Below are positions 11,751-22,501 of a stretch of DNA of 64,000 nt, piece by piece. Both the position numbers and the translations under genes were made by a program. Source of the stretch: Hsuehochloa calcarea (taxonomy: Eukaryota; Streptophyta; Magnoliopsida; Poales; Poaceae); contig CM070604.1 of the NCBI GenBank assembly GCA_036346395.1, positions 51,115,662-51,179,661 on the forward strand, in the 5' to 3' direction. Positions within the stretch are counted from its first letter, which is position 1; the number at the start of each line of letters is the position of its first letter. The notes under the pieces were generated by a model, which saw only the letters and a list, made by a program, of their open reading frames with translations, was not told the DNA's origin and searched no databases.

Positions 11751-12503
11751 TCAATACGAGGTCGACGAGTGTAGACGAGTGTAGCGGGGGAGCCCGAGGA
11801 GCCGCAGGAGACGAAACAGCGCGCGATAATGGCGAGAGGCCACAGGAGAAATATGTGGAGACGAGATAGGTGTATCTGGAAAGGTCAAAAAAGACAGAGA
11901 CTCCACAGAGGAAGTCGAAGGAGAGACAGGACGTGGATAGAAGGGACGAGACTCATCGAAAGTCACATCCCGAGAAATCCGCATCCGTCGACCAACAGGA
12001 TCCCAGCACCGATAGCCCTTGTGCTCGGCACTGTACCCCAAAAAGACACACTCAATGGACTGAGCAGTCAGTTTGGTGCGTTCTCGAGGGGCGAGAAGAA
12101 CGTAGCAAACGCAGCCAAACAGACGAAGGGCAGAGTAGTCAGGAAGGAGACCACAGAGACGCTCAATAGGGATTGCACCCTGAAGAGCAGAAGAAGGCTG
12201 GATGTTGATGAGATAGGTGGCAGTGGAAACAGCCTCCGCCCAAAAGTGAGGTGGAATAGAGGCGGCAATCATCAGTGCACGAGCCGACTCAAGGAGGTGA
12301 CGATGCTTGCGCTCAGCAACACCATTCTGAGCATGAGCACCAGGACAAGAGAACTGAGCGAGAGTGCCCTGGTCAGCAAGGAAACTGCGCAGGTGATGAG
12401 AGAGGTACTCGCCAGCAGAGTCAGCACGAAAGACACGAATAGGAGTGGAGAATCGTAAGCGAACCATAGTGGCAAATCTGCTTATAGATAGACAAGACCT
12501 CAC
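11751..12503 (-). CDS. Copia integrase region, long open frame (element-internal)
   Basis: A 250-codon open frame covering the integrase core and C-terminal part: FRADSAGEYLSHHLRSFLAD, GAHAQNGVAERKHRHLLE, IPPHFWAEAVSTATYL, LRLFGCVCYVLLAPRERTK, ECVFLGYSAEHKGYRCWDP. It contains the later integrase catalytic Asp and Glu context (RADSAGEY and NGVAERKHR). It is the best-preserved coding segment of the element. The initial Met is internal, not a true start, because the protein would be made as part of a gag-pol polyprotein. Confidence 0.85.
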   Translation of the reverse strand: MRSCLSISRFATMVRLRFSTPIRVFRADSAGEYLSHHLRSFLADQGTLAQFSCPGAHAQNGVAERKHRHLLESARALMIAASIPPHFWAEAVSTATYLINIQPSSALQGAIPIERLCGLLPDYSALRLFGCVCYVLLAPRERTKLTAQSIECVFLGYSAEHKGYRCWDPVGRRMRISRDVTFDESRPFYPRPVSPSTSSVESLSFLTFPDTPISSPHISPVASRHYRALFRLLRLLGLPRYTRLHSSTSY

Positions 12504-12680
12504 TACGAGAAGACATGAAATATATCCAAGTGTGGCGAGAAATCATCTATAAATATGATATAGTATCGATGACCCTTTCAAACGGCGGAGCCTAACCTCA
12601 AACATCGAATGAACAAGATCAAAAGGACGCTGAGACACCGACTCACTATGAGGATAAGGAAGTCAAGTCGCTTGCCTAAC

Positions 12681-13184
12681 TTACACCGACAATGTAGAGA
12701 CACGCCTCCGAGACACTTCGTGAGACCACGACGAACTAAAGACGACAGACGAGCCACACAGATGGCCAAGACGGTGATGCCATTGTTGGAAAGAGCCGGT
12801 AGACGGAGTGGCGAGGCGGAGAGATCGCGCGCGATGGTGGCAATGGAAGGAAGGTGAAGCTACCAAGCTCCCAGAGACGCCGCGAGTCAAGGCGCCGAGG
12901 GCCGAACCAACCGTAGCTCCGTGTGGCGGTCCCGAACACAACAAGAGTCGAGTCGAGAATGATCCGATAACCAAGGTCGAGAATCTGTCCTGAGAAGAAG
13001 TCGCATGGTTAGGCGAGGAACATGAGCAACAGAGGGAACATGAAAGATGAGTTGCTAAGAGGTCCTCACTGCAGATGTAAAGAGAGGTACCATCGCAGTA
13101 AGAACACCGGCTGTGGGAATCAAGAGGTGTAACAAAAGATAGAGTGGAAGAATCTAAGTCATGTGGAAGGATGCTCCTAATCAA
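12681..13184 (-). pseudogene. Copia protease/GAG-pre-integrase region
   Basis: The minus-strand frame ends with QWHHRLGHLCGSSVV, the GAG-pre-integrase zinc-binding signature. The upstream part corresponds to the protease-to-integrase linker in a shifted frame. Aspartic protease residues are not readable with confidence. Confidence 0.75.
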
Positions 13185-15000
13185 GGATCCACGGGAGGTA
13201 CCTGCTGTGTAGGAGGTGGTTTCTCAAAGGCCCAAGAGTCACCGCAGAACTCGCAGAACTCGCCGAGGAAGAACTCAAGCGCAAGCGCCGTCGGGTCCGC
13301 TATCTCCCGCCGCTGAGAGAAAATGCGGAAGTAGTCGATGCGAAGCACGACGTTGTAGAAGTACCAAAGCGCGCTAGGAGAGGAACGCGTGAAATATGCC
13401 ACCGCTTCTTGCACCGAGACTCAAAGTGGCCGATCTTGTCGCAGAGGAGGAAGCGGCGAGGACGACCACCACCGATGGAGGGCGGCCACCACCACTGTGG
13501 GCACCGCCGAGGAGGCAATGCATCAAGCGTGAAGTAGTCGGTGTAGCAGTGTGCGGGCGGCGAGCACGGAGGGGAGTGGCATCGCATCAGCGCCACTCGC
13601 ACGCAGTCTCCTCTCGCACGTATCTCTCTAAGGGCCTCCGAAAGAGTGACACGAGGTGGCGTGCAAGTAGCCGGGCACGCCCGCCAAACTCAGACGGCGA
13701 GTAAGGAACTCGAGACACGCTCAAACTCCAGTCGCACGGACGACACCAAGCAAAGATGAACAGAACGCGTACCAAAGCGCGAAGAGAGTCCAGCTGACGC
13801 CGCATCGCGTAACTCGAGCGTGAAGGCGCCAATAGTAGCATCACCCGTCAAGAGAGTGCTCCGACGAACTACCGACAAGTAGAGGGCATCTCCGAGGGTT
13901 CAGTGCGCTGCCGAAGATGAGTCCACATCCGACACCGATGAAAATCCCACAATCTCGTAAGAAAATCGAGGTCAACATCGGCGATGAAGACAAAGCAGAC
14001 TCGAAAGGCCGTCGCCACACCACCGAGTGTATGTAGTCAAGCGATCCATGTAGGAGTCTAGAGCCTCTTGGTAGGCAGAGACACCTTCTCATCGCTAGCC
14101 AAGAGACTCAATAGCGCCTTTGTCACCGTCGGGAAGCGCAATGCACGTAGGCTCGCTTGAGGAGAAGGGCATGGCGCGGTGACATCGCCGAGAGGACGCC
14201 TAAAGACGAAGACCACGCATATGGATGCGCATGTGAGACACGGCCTGTAATTAACACCGCCAAGATCACCGGCAATGAGGAGAAAGCGGTGCCCATTGGT
14301 AGGCGGCGCCGACGGCGGCGGCGACTAAGACAACGAGGTCTAACAGCGCGCCGACGGCGCGCGCGGTTAGAACAACGCTTTTTTTTTTTTCAACCTACTG
14401 CTTTAACAGCCGCCACCACTCTTATGCCTACGCGTAAGGGATTAGGTTGAACCCTAATCCTCGCCTAGTGGCGGCGGCGGCGCGGGGGCGGCGGCGGCGG
14501 GGCGGCGCGCGCACCGCGGCGCGGAGGAGGTGGCGCGCCTTCCGTGGCTCATGAGGAGGCGGCGCACAAGGCCCGCGGAGGAGGCAGACACAACCCAGCC
14601 GCGACAACCCGTGGAGGAGGTGGCGGCGGCCGGGTCGATCCACGGCGCCTCGGTTGGAGGCTCATGCGGAGGCGGGCGCACAACCCGCGGAGGAGGCTCG
14701 GCGGGCGGCCGCAGGAGCGAGATCGCGGCGACTTCGCCACGAGGCCCTCGGTTGAAGCGAGGTTCGCGGCCGGGCGTCGGCGGCCACCGAGGCGAGTGGC
14801 GGCGACGGGTGGAGACCGGCGGAGACGGCGGCGCGCGGCCACCGAGGCGGCAGCTGGCGGCAGCGCGGCCGCCGAGGTGGCGCGGTGGGCGCTCAAGAAG
14901 GAAGCCGGCGGACGCAGCGGTCGCGAGGAAAACGGCGAACGGGAGAGGCCGATCAAGCGGCGACGGTGGCGGCTAGGTCAGGAGAGAGGTAACCCTAGCG

Positions 15001-15012
15001 GCTCTGATACCA
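15001..15012 (-). other. Primer-binding site (initiator Met tRNA)
   Basis: Reverse complement reads TGGTATCAGAGC, the standard plant Copia primer site, directly next to the 5' LTR. Confidence 0.95.
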
Positions 15013-15140
15013 TGTTATGATTGTTGCTTGTATTATCAGGGGCCAATTGGCCAGTATATATACACATGCATGTTACAGATAAGGAAACCAAATCAAATAG
15101 AGTTCTACTCTAACACAAGTCTCTAACTATATCTCTAACA
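15013..15140 (-). repeat. 5' LTR of Copia element (right end)
   Basis: 128 bp, TGTTATGATT...CTCTAACA. It contains a TATATATA run, consistent with a promoter. The target duplication CAATT follows. Confidence 0.93.
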
Positions 15141-15145
15141 CAATT
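15141..15145. repeat. Target site duplication CAATT, right
   Basis: Matches 9982-9986. Confidence 0.85.
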
Positions 15146-15233
15146 GACAACCGAGTCATATAGTAGATAGTGCAGATCATGCCTATCAGTCTGTCACCTC
15201 TTTGCATCTCTACTCAGGTACCGCACTCTTCAA

Positions 15234-15605
15234 GGGAATTTAAAAAAAAATTACAAAAATAAATAATCGATCTAAAAAATTAAAAAAATAGGTTTCTATC
15301 GCGGTTGAATGGCGACACGGCTGAATCGGCAACAGTCGCCATTGAATTGGCGATGACTCATGTTACGGTTGAATCGGCGACAGTGCCTCACACGGTTGAA
15401 TCGCGACAGTACCTTACCCCCCGCCTGTCGCCGATCCAACTTTCTGTCGCTAGTTGAACTGTCGACACGGACTCTTTCCCCTATAAAAGCTCCATAAAAT
15501 CCTAAAATTCGACATAGGACTCATTTGTATTCGAAAAAAGAGAAGAAAGGAAGGGAGAAGAGTAGAGAGGAGGAGAGAAGCTAGCGAAGTGTTGCCCGTC
15601 TTTTT
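15234..15605 (+). repeat. Left terminal inverted repeat of the MULE
   Basis: AT-rich tip followed by degenerate GTTGAA...GGCGACA repeats, TATAAAA at 15482-15488 and a purine-rich GAGAGAAGCTAGCGAAG leader. It pairs imperfectly with 22110-22501. Confidence 0.7.
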
Positions 15606-16283
15606 TTGAACCGAATGGATTACATAGTTTTGGATGTATGGTTGCGTAGTTCAGTATGTTGTACATAATTCTTTTCGGTGAGTAGTCTTGTTTTAGATAT
15701 GTGGTTAATCGTAGAAATGTTCTTCATGGTGCAGTGTGTCAATTATGTCGACGTCACCAATTTTAAAATTTACTATGGTCGAGAACTATTCTGAGGGGTC
15801 CTGAGGGGATTGATCTACGTTATTTTCAAACGGCGACCGTGCCCCTGCCAAGAGCAGAGGGGCGTACATGGGGCGCTGTGATGCGGTGATTGTTTTCACA
15901 CATTCCAAGTGGATCGTGGTGTGTATGATACGAGAGTGAGCTGCCCCCCCCCAAGTAACACAACCCATATATTGGGAGTTAGTGCAGCTGAAAGGAAAAA
16001 AGTTATGGCAGTCATATCTGCGCGTGGCGAGGGAGGGGGTAGGATTTGGTCCTTCGGGCCTAGGCATATACCAAGCCCACCCTGCATCCGCGGCTGAACA
16101 AGAAGGAGGTGGTGATATCAAGAAGAAGTCGGTGACTCCAGCCACAGCGCGACGCACACAGTGCCCGAAGCTCCCGGAGTTGCTGATGCTGTCGACGAAG
16201 ATCTGGAGAAGTAGCTCCTTCAGCCAAGCCGCCCAATGGGCTAGCTGACGAGGGTGAGAAGCTGGAAGCCATAGTGCAAATGA

Positions 16284-17003
16284 TGGATCAAGAATCCCGG
16301 AACTGTAATGCATTGCCAGAAGATAAAGGATCCAACGACGAGGATGATGTGGATCAACTGGTGGTTCCATCCGAGTGGAACACATACTAGTTCGACAACC
16401 TCGTTGTCGATGAAGGCTTCCGTGTGCCGTGGGAGTACAACAAGAGCGAGGTTAGTTAAGGAGCTGTGTACAAATACAAGGAGGTCATGTAGGAGGCGGT
16501 CAAATTATGGGCCTTGTCGGTGCGACGCACATTCACAGTCGTTAAGTCTAACCCAAGATGCTACGACGTGAAGTGCGAAATAGAAGGATGCCCTTGGCGA
16601 GTGCATGCATTTCACCTAAGTAGGACACATACCTAAGTAGGACACATACTGGAAGTGCTCTATGGTGGTCTCGCGCACATGTGTCGTCACTGAGTCAGTG
16701 CAGTCCCACAGGAACCTGTCATCAAGATCGTGGATAATCTTGATTTTGAGCCATGATACATCATTCATACGATTGAGGCAAGATTCCAGTAAACAATCAG
16801 CTATGCCAAGGCTTAGAGGGCAAAATAGAAGATAGTGGAATCAAGGTTCAACACGTTCAAGGATTCCTACCACAACCTCCCCAGGCTACTCCGAATTATA
16901 CAAGACAGGAATCCCAGCATTCATATCGACATTCAAGACGTCACACATCCGAAGTGGCCAATAAGAAAGACATGTCTTTAGGAAATAGTAAAAAACATGG
17001 CGG
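16284..17003 (+). pseudogene. mudrA-like transposase, N-terminal remnant
   Basis: Reading one frame with small shifts gives an acidic N-terminus (DQESRNCNALPEDKGSNDED), the MuDR DNA-binding domain (VKLWALSVRRTFTVVKSN, CYDVKCEIEGCPWRVHAF), the linker TISYAKA, then NLPRLLRIIQDRNPSIHIDI. These correspond to the conserved start of plant MULE transposases. It is interrupted by TAG/TAA codons at positions where Trp, Gln or Tyr are expected (for example AKA*RAK*KIV) and by a 17-bp tandem duplication (CCTAAGTAGGACACATA, near 16614-16648). The catalytic DDE core is missing, since sequence after about 17.04 kb belongs to the opposing gene. Confidence 0.8.
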
Positions 17004-17040
17004 ATAGGACGGGGGACTACTATGGAATGGTCCAACCTAC

Positions 17041-20000
17041 TGCGTGGACCGGCGCCATTTACCCTTCCTTGTGAGCTTGACGTTGTACTCCTCGCCGGCC
17101 TCCCTCGCCTTGGCCGCTATTTCCCTCTTTTCTCACGCTCCCTGCCACTGCACGCCCCGAGATGAGCTTTAGTCTCCCGACGGGTACGCTCGTTTTGCTC
17201 ATCGTTGCGGCGCTCCTCCTCCCGGATCTCGTAAGCCCTTTTGGTATCCCACTCCTCATAGTCCATACGTCATTGGTTGCGTGGGTGGATCTCTTGGTCG
17301 ATCCACTTTCGGTAGCCACATAGCGGATCCGATGACTACTGGTAGACGGGAGATATTGTTAGTGCGTATTTTGAAAGAGCAATGGTAGGGGAACATACTG
17401 TAACTGGTCCTTACCGGCTGCCGATAGCTGCTCGTGTCCTAACAGCGGTCGGGATAGTCAGAAGAGTAGTTCGCGCAACCCCAGTAATGCATGCCCAGGC
17501 TGAGTCGTTGCTTAGACTTGAAGAACTTGTATGTGTCTCTACACTAATAGAGAGGCGGCGTCTCCCCCTCAAGCGGATTTTGCGGTGAAGGCTCGGTTAG
17601 AATGTTTTGGAAGAGGTTGCTGCTAAAGGGACAGTGCCATTGCGGGAGGTGCGCTCCTGACACGCGCCCTTTGTTCGTCTAGGGCCACAACACGCCTTAC
17701 AAGTTCGCGGATATCTTCCCATTGCTTCTCCATCTTAGCGAGATTGTGTTGAAGTGTTGATGCAGGAGAACCCGCCGTCGAATGGGTGGTACTTATAGAC
17801 CGAGGCGACTCTGCGTCGCGGGTAAAGCTGACTCTTTTGGTCATGTCGCTGTGCAAAGCTGTCTCGTTGGGTCACGTCTCTGCGCAAAGCTGGCTCGTTG
17901 GGCCACGTCACTGCGCAAAGCTGTCTTGTTGGGTCACGTCTCTACACAAAGCTGACTTGTTGGGTTACGTCACTGCGCAAAGCTATCTCGTTGTGTCATA
18001 TCGCAAGGCGTAGAGAGAGGGTGGCGTGGGGTGTGCACGCCAAAAAGATATAATAAAACAATGTACTAGCATTACTATAGATGTACAAAAATTAATATTT
18101 ACATGACATGACTGAACAAATATCTACTAGCGACCCCTCTTGAGGCGTACCCCGCATGTCGCCCCCGGCCGCGCCCGGCGCTGGTGCGAGTATGTCAAAG
18201 GATTAGGCGGCCGAGGTGGTGTCGCGACGTCGAGGTCCTGCATCGGTAGGGTCGGCTCTGGCGCACCTGGCAATTGAGAAGCCCCTATGGAGGCCTGGTC
18301 CTGGGGGAAATAGAAGTCCTCAGCGAATATCTCGCCATACGACAAGTCCACTTTGTCCCAACGCGATGCACGACCTGTGAAAATATTACATTGCACGTGT
18401 AATCATGAGAAAACCACCAAATAAGATGTTACAAAATCAAGCAAGGTAGTCATACCTGGAGGCACGAAGGCAGCCGCGGATGACTCCGCGTACTCTTGCC
18501 CCGTGTATTGGTGGAACTGAGGACTTGCAAGAGAAGATTGTCGTTAGTTACTAGTGTGGTTCGAAATAAAGAAGCGAAAGTGAATGTGTCATGCTCACCT
18601 GCAAGCTGTCCCGAGTAGCTCTCACCACGATGTCACGAGGACCCGCCTGCCACGTCTGGGGGAGGAGCCCGTGGCCGTGAGACACCATGTCTGCCCTCGT
18701 CCACGCACTGGTGGGTCCACCGAGTCCCTCGGCGTGCGACAAGTCACGATCTGGATCCCTCGCCTTGCCTTCTCTGTGATACACTGTAAGATCCCTCTAA
18801 TCCCCCCAAGCAACAATTGTTGCGTGGAGGCTATCAACTCGAGGACCTCCCGGTGTAGATCCACATGCACATGTAATCAACAAGTTGGAAACCTAAATCT
18901 AGCGAATTTAATATGAAGTCTCGACCGTTGAATACGTACCATGCGCTGGAATGCGGAGTCCGACTGTGTGGGGTACGCGGACATCACAACCTTATGTCGT
19001 GGTGGGTCGACTACGACCCAGACGCAGCGAAGCCTCATCTGACTGATGTACCGCTCCATGTACTCCTCGTACTCCCGGGGGTCGTAGTGAGCATCCTCCA
19101 AGACAACATCAACGTAGGCGCCGAGCCAGCCGTCAACCCAAGGGAACATCTTCTCCGCCCAGGTGGTAGTACCACGTACTCCCTTCCTAGTGTACCCGTG
19201 GACGGCAAGATAATTATTTGGTATGTGTGTAACGCAGATTGTACTAAAGAATTAAAGCGCGAACTTATCCATGGATGTGGGCCGGCAGCGCTGCGCCTAG
19301 GGGGCTAAGACGTGCTGTCGTAGACCGAACTGGCACATGACCAGCACCACCTGGTACTCCTCCACTAAGACCTCGTGCACCAAGGGCCTCCGTGTGTACC
19401 AGTACATGTAGTCTCGCGTGCGCAGGGTGGACAGTCCTCTGGGCGCGCGCGTGGACACCCTCTCCTGAGTGTACGGTCTCCAGATGACGCAGTCATTCGT
19501 CAGCTGGTCGAACATCGCGACGTAGTCTGGGTACGAGCCCTACGTAGTGATTGGTGTGTATGTCACCTATGGAATAGATCAAAGAAACATTTAGCACACA
19601 AAATTGTGATTGCATTATGAGAAAAAATAAATATTTACGAAACTAACCTGTCGGCGGCACCACATCGTGTCCATAGCCAGGTAGTCCACGTCATCATCCT
19701 CGGTGTATAGGATGACCGTGTACGCTCCCAAGTCCAGCTGTGGACGTCCGATCTGGAAGCGCTCGAAGGACCATAGCTGCAGAATTAGCGGGCATCCGGA
19801 GAGGACAGAGCTATCCTGGGATCGGCGACACACGTCGCACAGTGCGCGATATATCGCGCACAACACAGTCGGACCCCAAGAGTAGGGCTAGATCTCCTCC
19901 ACCGACCAGTTTGCGAGCTCACGTACGTAGCGGATGTAGTGCTTAGCGACGCTGTCGCCATGAGACCCCAGGAACATGACCCACCCAAACAGCCACTACA

Positions 20001-20515
20001 GGTGGGCCTCGAAGTGCCTCCTCACCGTCTCGGCAGGTGCATCCTCTGCCATACGCTCGGGCTGCAAGAAGATATATACATGTCAGCAAGGTTCACAAAT
20101 GAATTGATGTGAGAGGATAATAGTTATAAAGACTTATGTAGAACTGACAGATCCACCTCGGCGTCGGCCCGTGCGGGCTGCTGAACTAGTGGTAATCGCT
20201 GCCCAGCGGTAGCACATCCTGGAACCTCGCCAGTAACTCCGTGCGTCACGTGGGCGAGATCTCATACGCCGCCATGGGGAAGCATGTGTAGGGCAACCCG
20301 ATCAGGAAGCTCACGTCCTACAGCGTTTGCGCTATCTCCCCACACGGAAGGTGAAACATGTGCGTCTCCGGCCTCCACCGTCCAACCAGCGTCGTCAGTA
20401 GGGCCCGATCGTATGGAAAACGCCTAGACGTATGACTAGTACCGCGGTCCTGGTCGTCCTACCACGTCGCCCCCACCATCCGGGCCAGCGGAAGGAAGCC
20501 CGCTGCCCTTAACCT
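17041..20515 (-). pseudogene. Plant-mobile-domain (PMD) gene of the MULE, degenerate
   Basis: The minus strand from 20515 reads GFLPLARMVGATW, then TSHTSRRFPYDRALLTTLVG, RWRPETHMFHLPCGE, VSFLIGLPYTCFPMAAYEI, which is the PMD signature (WRPET-HTFHLP-GE-T-TLQDV). Later pieces are LFGWVMFLGSHGDS (near 20 kb), YRALCDVCRRSQ (19.8 kb), CPLILQLWSFERFQIGRP (19.75 kb), TRDYMYWYTRRPLVHEV (19.4 kb), WVDGWLGAYVDVVLEDAHYD (19.1 kb) and a charged coiled-coil-like tail ending EAGEEYNVKLTRKGKWRR (17.05 kb). Several intron-like gaps separate them. Stops sit where CAG (Gln) or TGG (Trp) are expected (TL*DVSF, SPT*RTEL, DYH*FSS). PMD proteins are TE-derived and related to host MAIN/MAIL1; the role of this one is unknown. 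Confidence 0.75.
17824..18009. repeat. 31-bp tandem repeat, six copies
   Basis: Six 31-bp units, each starting AAAGCT, at 17824, 17855, 17886, 17917, 17948 and 17979. A common unit contains CTCGTTGGGTCACGTC. The first and last units are the most diverged. It overlaps the end of the coiled-coil-coding exon of the PMD gene. As 31 is not a multiple of three, it is unlikely to be a protein repeat. Confidence 0.95.
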
Positions 20516-21180
20516 GCGTTAGTTTAGGTTACGAACGAACATTAGTCCACGCGTAGTAGTCATGTCACAAATGAGTACACAGAGATCGCAATGGCACGAG
20601 GGTGAGACTAACATTTCGTTATTATATTTAGTGCATAGTCTCATTTGGATATAAAGGTGAAATCTCAACGAGGTATGCATCGACATCTCAATCTTATATA
20701 TTGTTGCCCAAAATATAGGTTAAACTCAACCATAAGTAAAACTTGAATATGTGCATATGTTTCTATTACACATCGTCGATGGAAAAGAAGCATTTGTTGC
20801 GCCTCAAGTCAAGGTTCAAGAAGAGGATGTAGACGTATGACTAGTACCGCGGTTGAAGTCCATGTACCTACACCTTGATATGGTCTAAGATCCATGATAG
20901 TGGCTCTTTGGAGTTGTACTTTTGATTTGATAAAATGTGTTTGAGATCAATCAAATAGGTAGCCCTCTGAACAAGCTTTCCATAGAGTCCAAGATCACTC
21001 AATTCCGACATCGCCCTACCACGCCGCCCCGCCCACCATCCGGCCATTTGTCTTCGGAAGGAAGCCCACCGCCTTAACTCGCATATTAGTTAGTTTAGGT
21101 TACGAACGAGCGTTAGTCCACGTGCATGTAGTAGTGTTGAGAGCGTCACAAATGAGTACCACGAAATCGCAATGGCATCG
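20428..21180. repeat. Duplicated PMD-gene segment with foreign insert
   Basis: The segment CGTATGACTAGTACCGCGGT is at 20428-20447 and again at 20833-20852. The following PMD sequence (20448-20620, with GGAAGGAAGCCC, GTTAGTTTAGGTTACGAACGA and ATGAGTAC...ATCGCAATGGCA) recurs at about 21004-21180. Unrelated AT-richer DNA fills about 20620-20832 and 20853-21003. The second copy is more diverged and is split by the foreign DNA. Confidence 0.85.
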
Positions 21181-21544
21181 CGTGCACTCGGCACCCGTTG
21201 TTGTGACTTGGGTGCAACCTCCATGCCCGATGGGCGACGCGAAACCGCAACACGCCAAGCTCAATCGGCGTCTCGCCTCCTGTCAGGGAGGATGGCTATA
21301 TATCATTGTATGTTTGCTCTCTTGTATTGTCTGCGAGGTGGCTACAATGATGTAGGTCAATCACCGGGTCAAACAACTCGTGTAGCCACTCGGCAGCGTG
21401 GTCTAAGTCGCCATACTTGAAAATCCAGTGTATACATTGTAAAAACTACAAAATATGCAATAAGGTAATAGGAAGCGATATTAGCAAAATAATTACCAAC
21501 CACAAATAGAAACCAAATTTATGCGACAAGTCATAAAGCTGCAA

Positions 21545-21945
21545 TTACGCTCTACCTACCATACTGAGATAAATAAAGCTGAAATTATTTTGATTAAGCT
21601 CTACCTACCCTAATTAGCATCTACCTACCATAACTAGTTGATTTGAATTTTCTTTACAATTTTAAAACATGTTATCCTATTTTTCTGGTTATAAATTAAT
21701 TCACGATATTAACAAATATAATTACTGCGCACATAAATAGGGAGCTAAATAAAGCCACGATTAATTCAATTAGGCTCTACCTACCCTAATTAGCTGATAC
21801 AGATTTTTCTTTCAAATTTAAAACGTGTTATGCTATTTTTCTACTTAAAAATTAATTTTCGATATTAACAATATAATTACCGTGCACAAATAGGGAGATA
21901 AATAAAAATGATATTATTTACATTACGCTCTACCTATCTCGTACA
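21545..21945. repeat. AT-rich tandem duplication, unit about 180 bp
   Basis: The block from GCTCTACCTACCCTAATTAGC through AAAACATGTTATCCTATTTTTCT and GCACATAAATAGGGAG to AAATAAA occurs twice in tandem, followed by a partial third start (GCTCTACCTATC). It lies between the PMD first exon and the right inverted repeat of the MULE. Confidence 0.8.
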
Positions 21946-22109
21946 CAGCTCAAATGATGTACTATATAATTGAACTACATTTATCTAATGTACTAAATTC
22001 TATGTCGCTATTTTTGTTTGCTAACCGACAATATTTTAACATAATGTACAAAGTTCCAAAAAAATGTACTTGCAAGATGGCCGAGCGGATCCGATGCTCC
22101 GTCTATATC

Positions 22110-22501
22110 TCCTCCGCGACAAATTGGTAGAGCTTCGCTACCTTTTTTCTCTCACTCTCCTCCTCTCTTTTTGTTTTTTGGGAATTAAATGAGGTTTGGA
22201 GTGAATTTTCGGGGTTTTTATAGTTGAATTTCTGTCGCCAGTTCAATTGGCGACAGGTGACTGTTCAACTTCTTGTCACCAGTTGAACTTGCGATATGAA
22301 GTTGGACCGACGACAGGTGGGGGCAAGGTACCTGTCGCTCCTGTCGCCAGTTCAACCGGCGACAGTAACCCAATTTTGTTATTTCCTAGGTCGACTATTT
22401 ATTTTTGAAGTCTGTCGTCAGTTCAACCGGCGACTGTAACCAAATTTTGTTATTTTTTGGGTTAATTATTTATTTTTGGATTTTTTAATTAAAAATTCCT
22501 C
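22110..22501 (-). repeat. Right terminal inverted repeat of the MULE
   Basis: Mirror of the left end. Contains TATAAAA on the minus strand (22222-22216) and three short hairpins of the form CTGTCGCC-loop-GGCGACAG at 22232-22256, 22351-22375 and about 22412-22436. Confidence 0.7.

Larger units (their letters stand above)
9987..15140 (-). mobile_element. Full-length Ty1/Copia retrotransposon
   Basis: A complete 5.15-kb element on the minus strand, bounded by short LTRs and a 5-bp CAATT duplication. In transcription order: 5' LTR (15140-15013), primer-binding site (15012-15001, TGGTATCAGAGC), GC-rich leader (about 15000-14150), gag with a zinc-knuckle-like CDKIGHFESRC (near 13500), protease/GAG-pre-integrase (13180-12680, QWHHRLGHLCG), integrase (12503-11751), RT (about 11620-10870, YVDDMII intact) and RNase H (about 10820-10180), polypurine tract TTTGAGGG, 3' LTR (10112-9987). 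The long integrase frame is nearly clean, but gag and RT are cut by many small indels, so it is not autonomous as written. Two LTR-less fragments of the same family lie at 4.6-7.1 and 30.7-31.6 kb. Confidence 0.95.
15234..22501. mobile_element. Decayed Mutator-like element (MULE) with mudrA and PMD gene remnants
   Basis: About 7.3 kb bounded by long inverted ends. The left end (GGGAATTT..., then AAAAATAAATAATC and repeated GTTGAATGGCGACA words) is mirrored at the right end (AAAATAAATAATTAAC and GTTGAACTGGCGACA on the minus strand). Both ends contain a TATAAAA box and a similar GAGAGAA...TAGCGAAG stretch, pointing inward. Inside are a plus-strand mudrA-like DNA-binding/transposase N-terminus (16.3-17.0 kb) and an opposing plant-mobile-domain gene (20.5-17.0 kb). 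This matches known grass MULEs that carry PMD-type second genes. The expected 9-bp target duplication could not be identified, and the outer limits are good to about 10 bp only. Confidence 0.75.

Noticed and set aside
14157..15000. Long Arg/Ala/Gly-rich open frames on both strands
   Set aside because: They lie in the GC-rich, CGG-repeat-like leader of the Copia element; overlapping frames on both strands with low-complexity composition are expected by chance.
15916..16385. 199-codon minus-strand frame near the left part of the MULE
   Set aside because: Antisense to the mudrA-like leader and N-terminus; no recognised domain.
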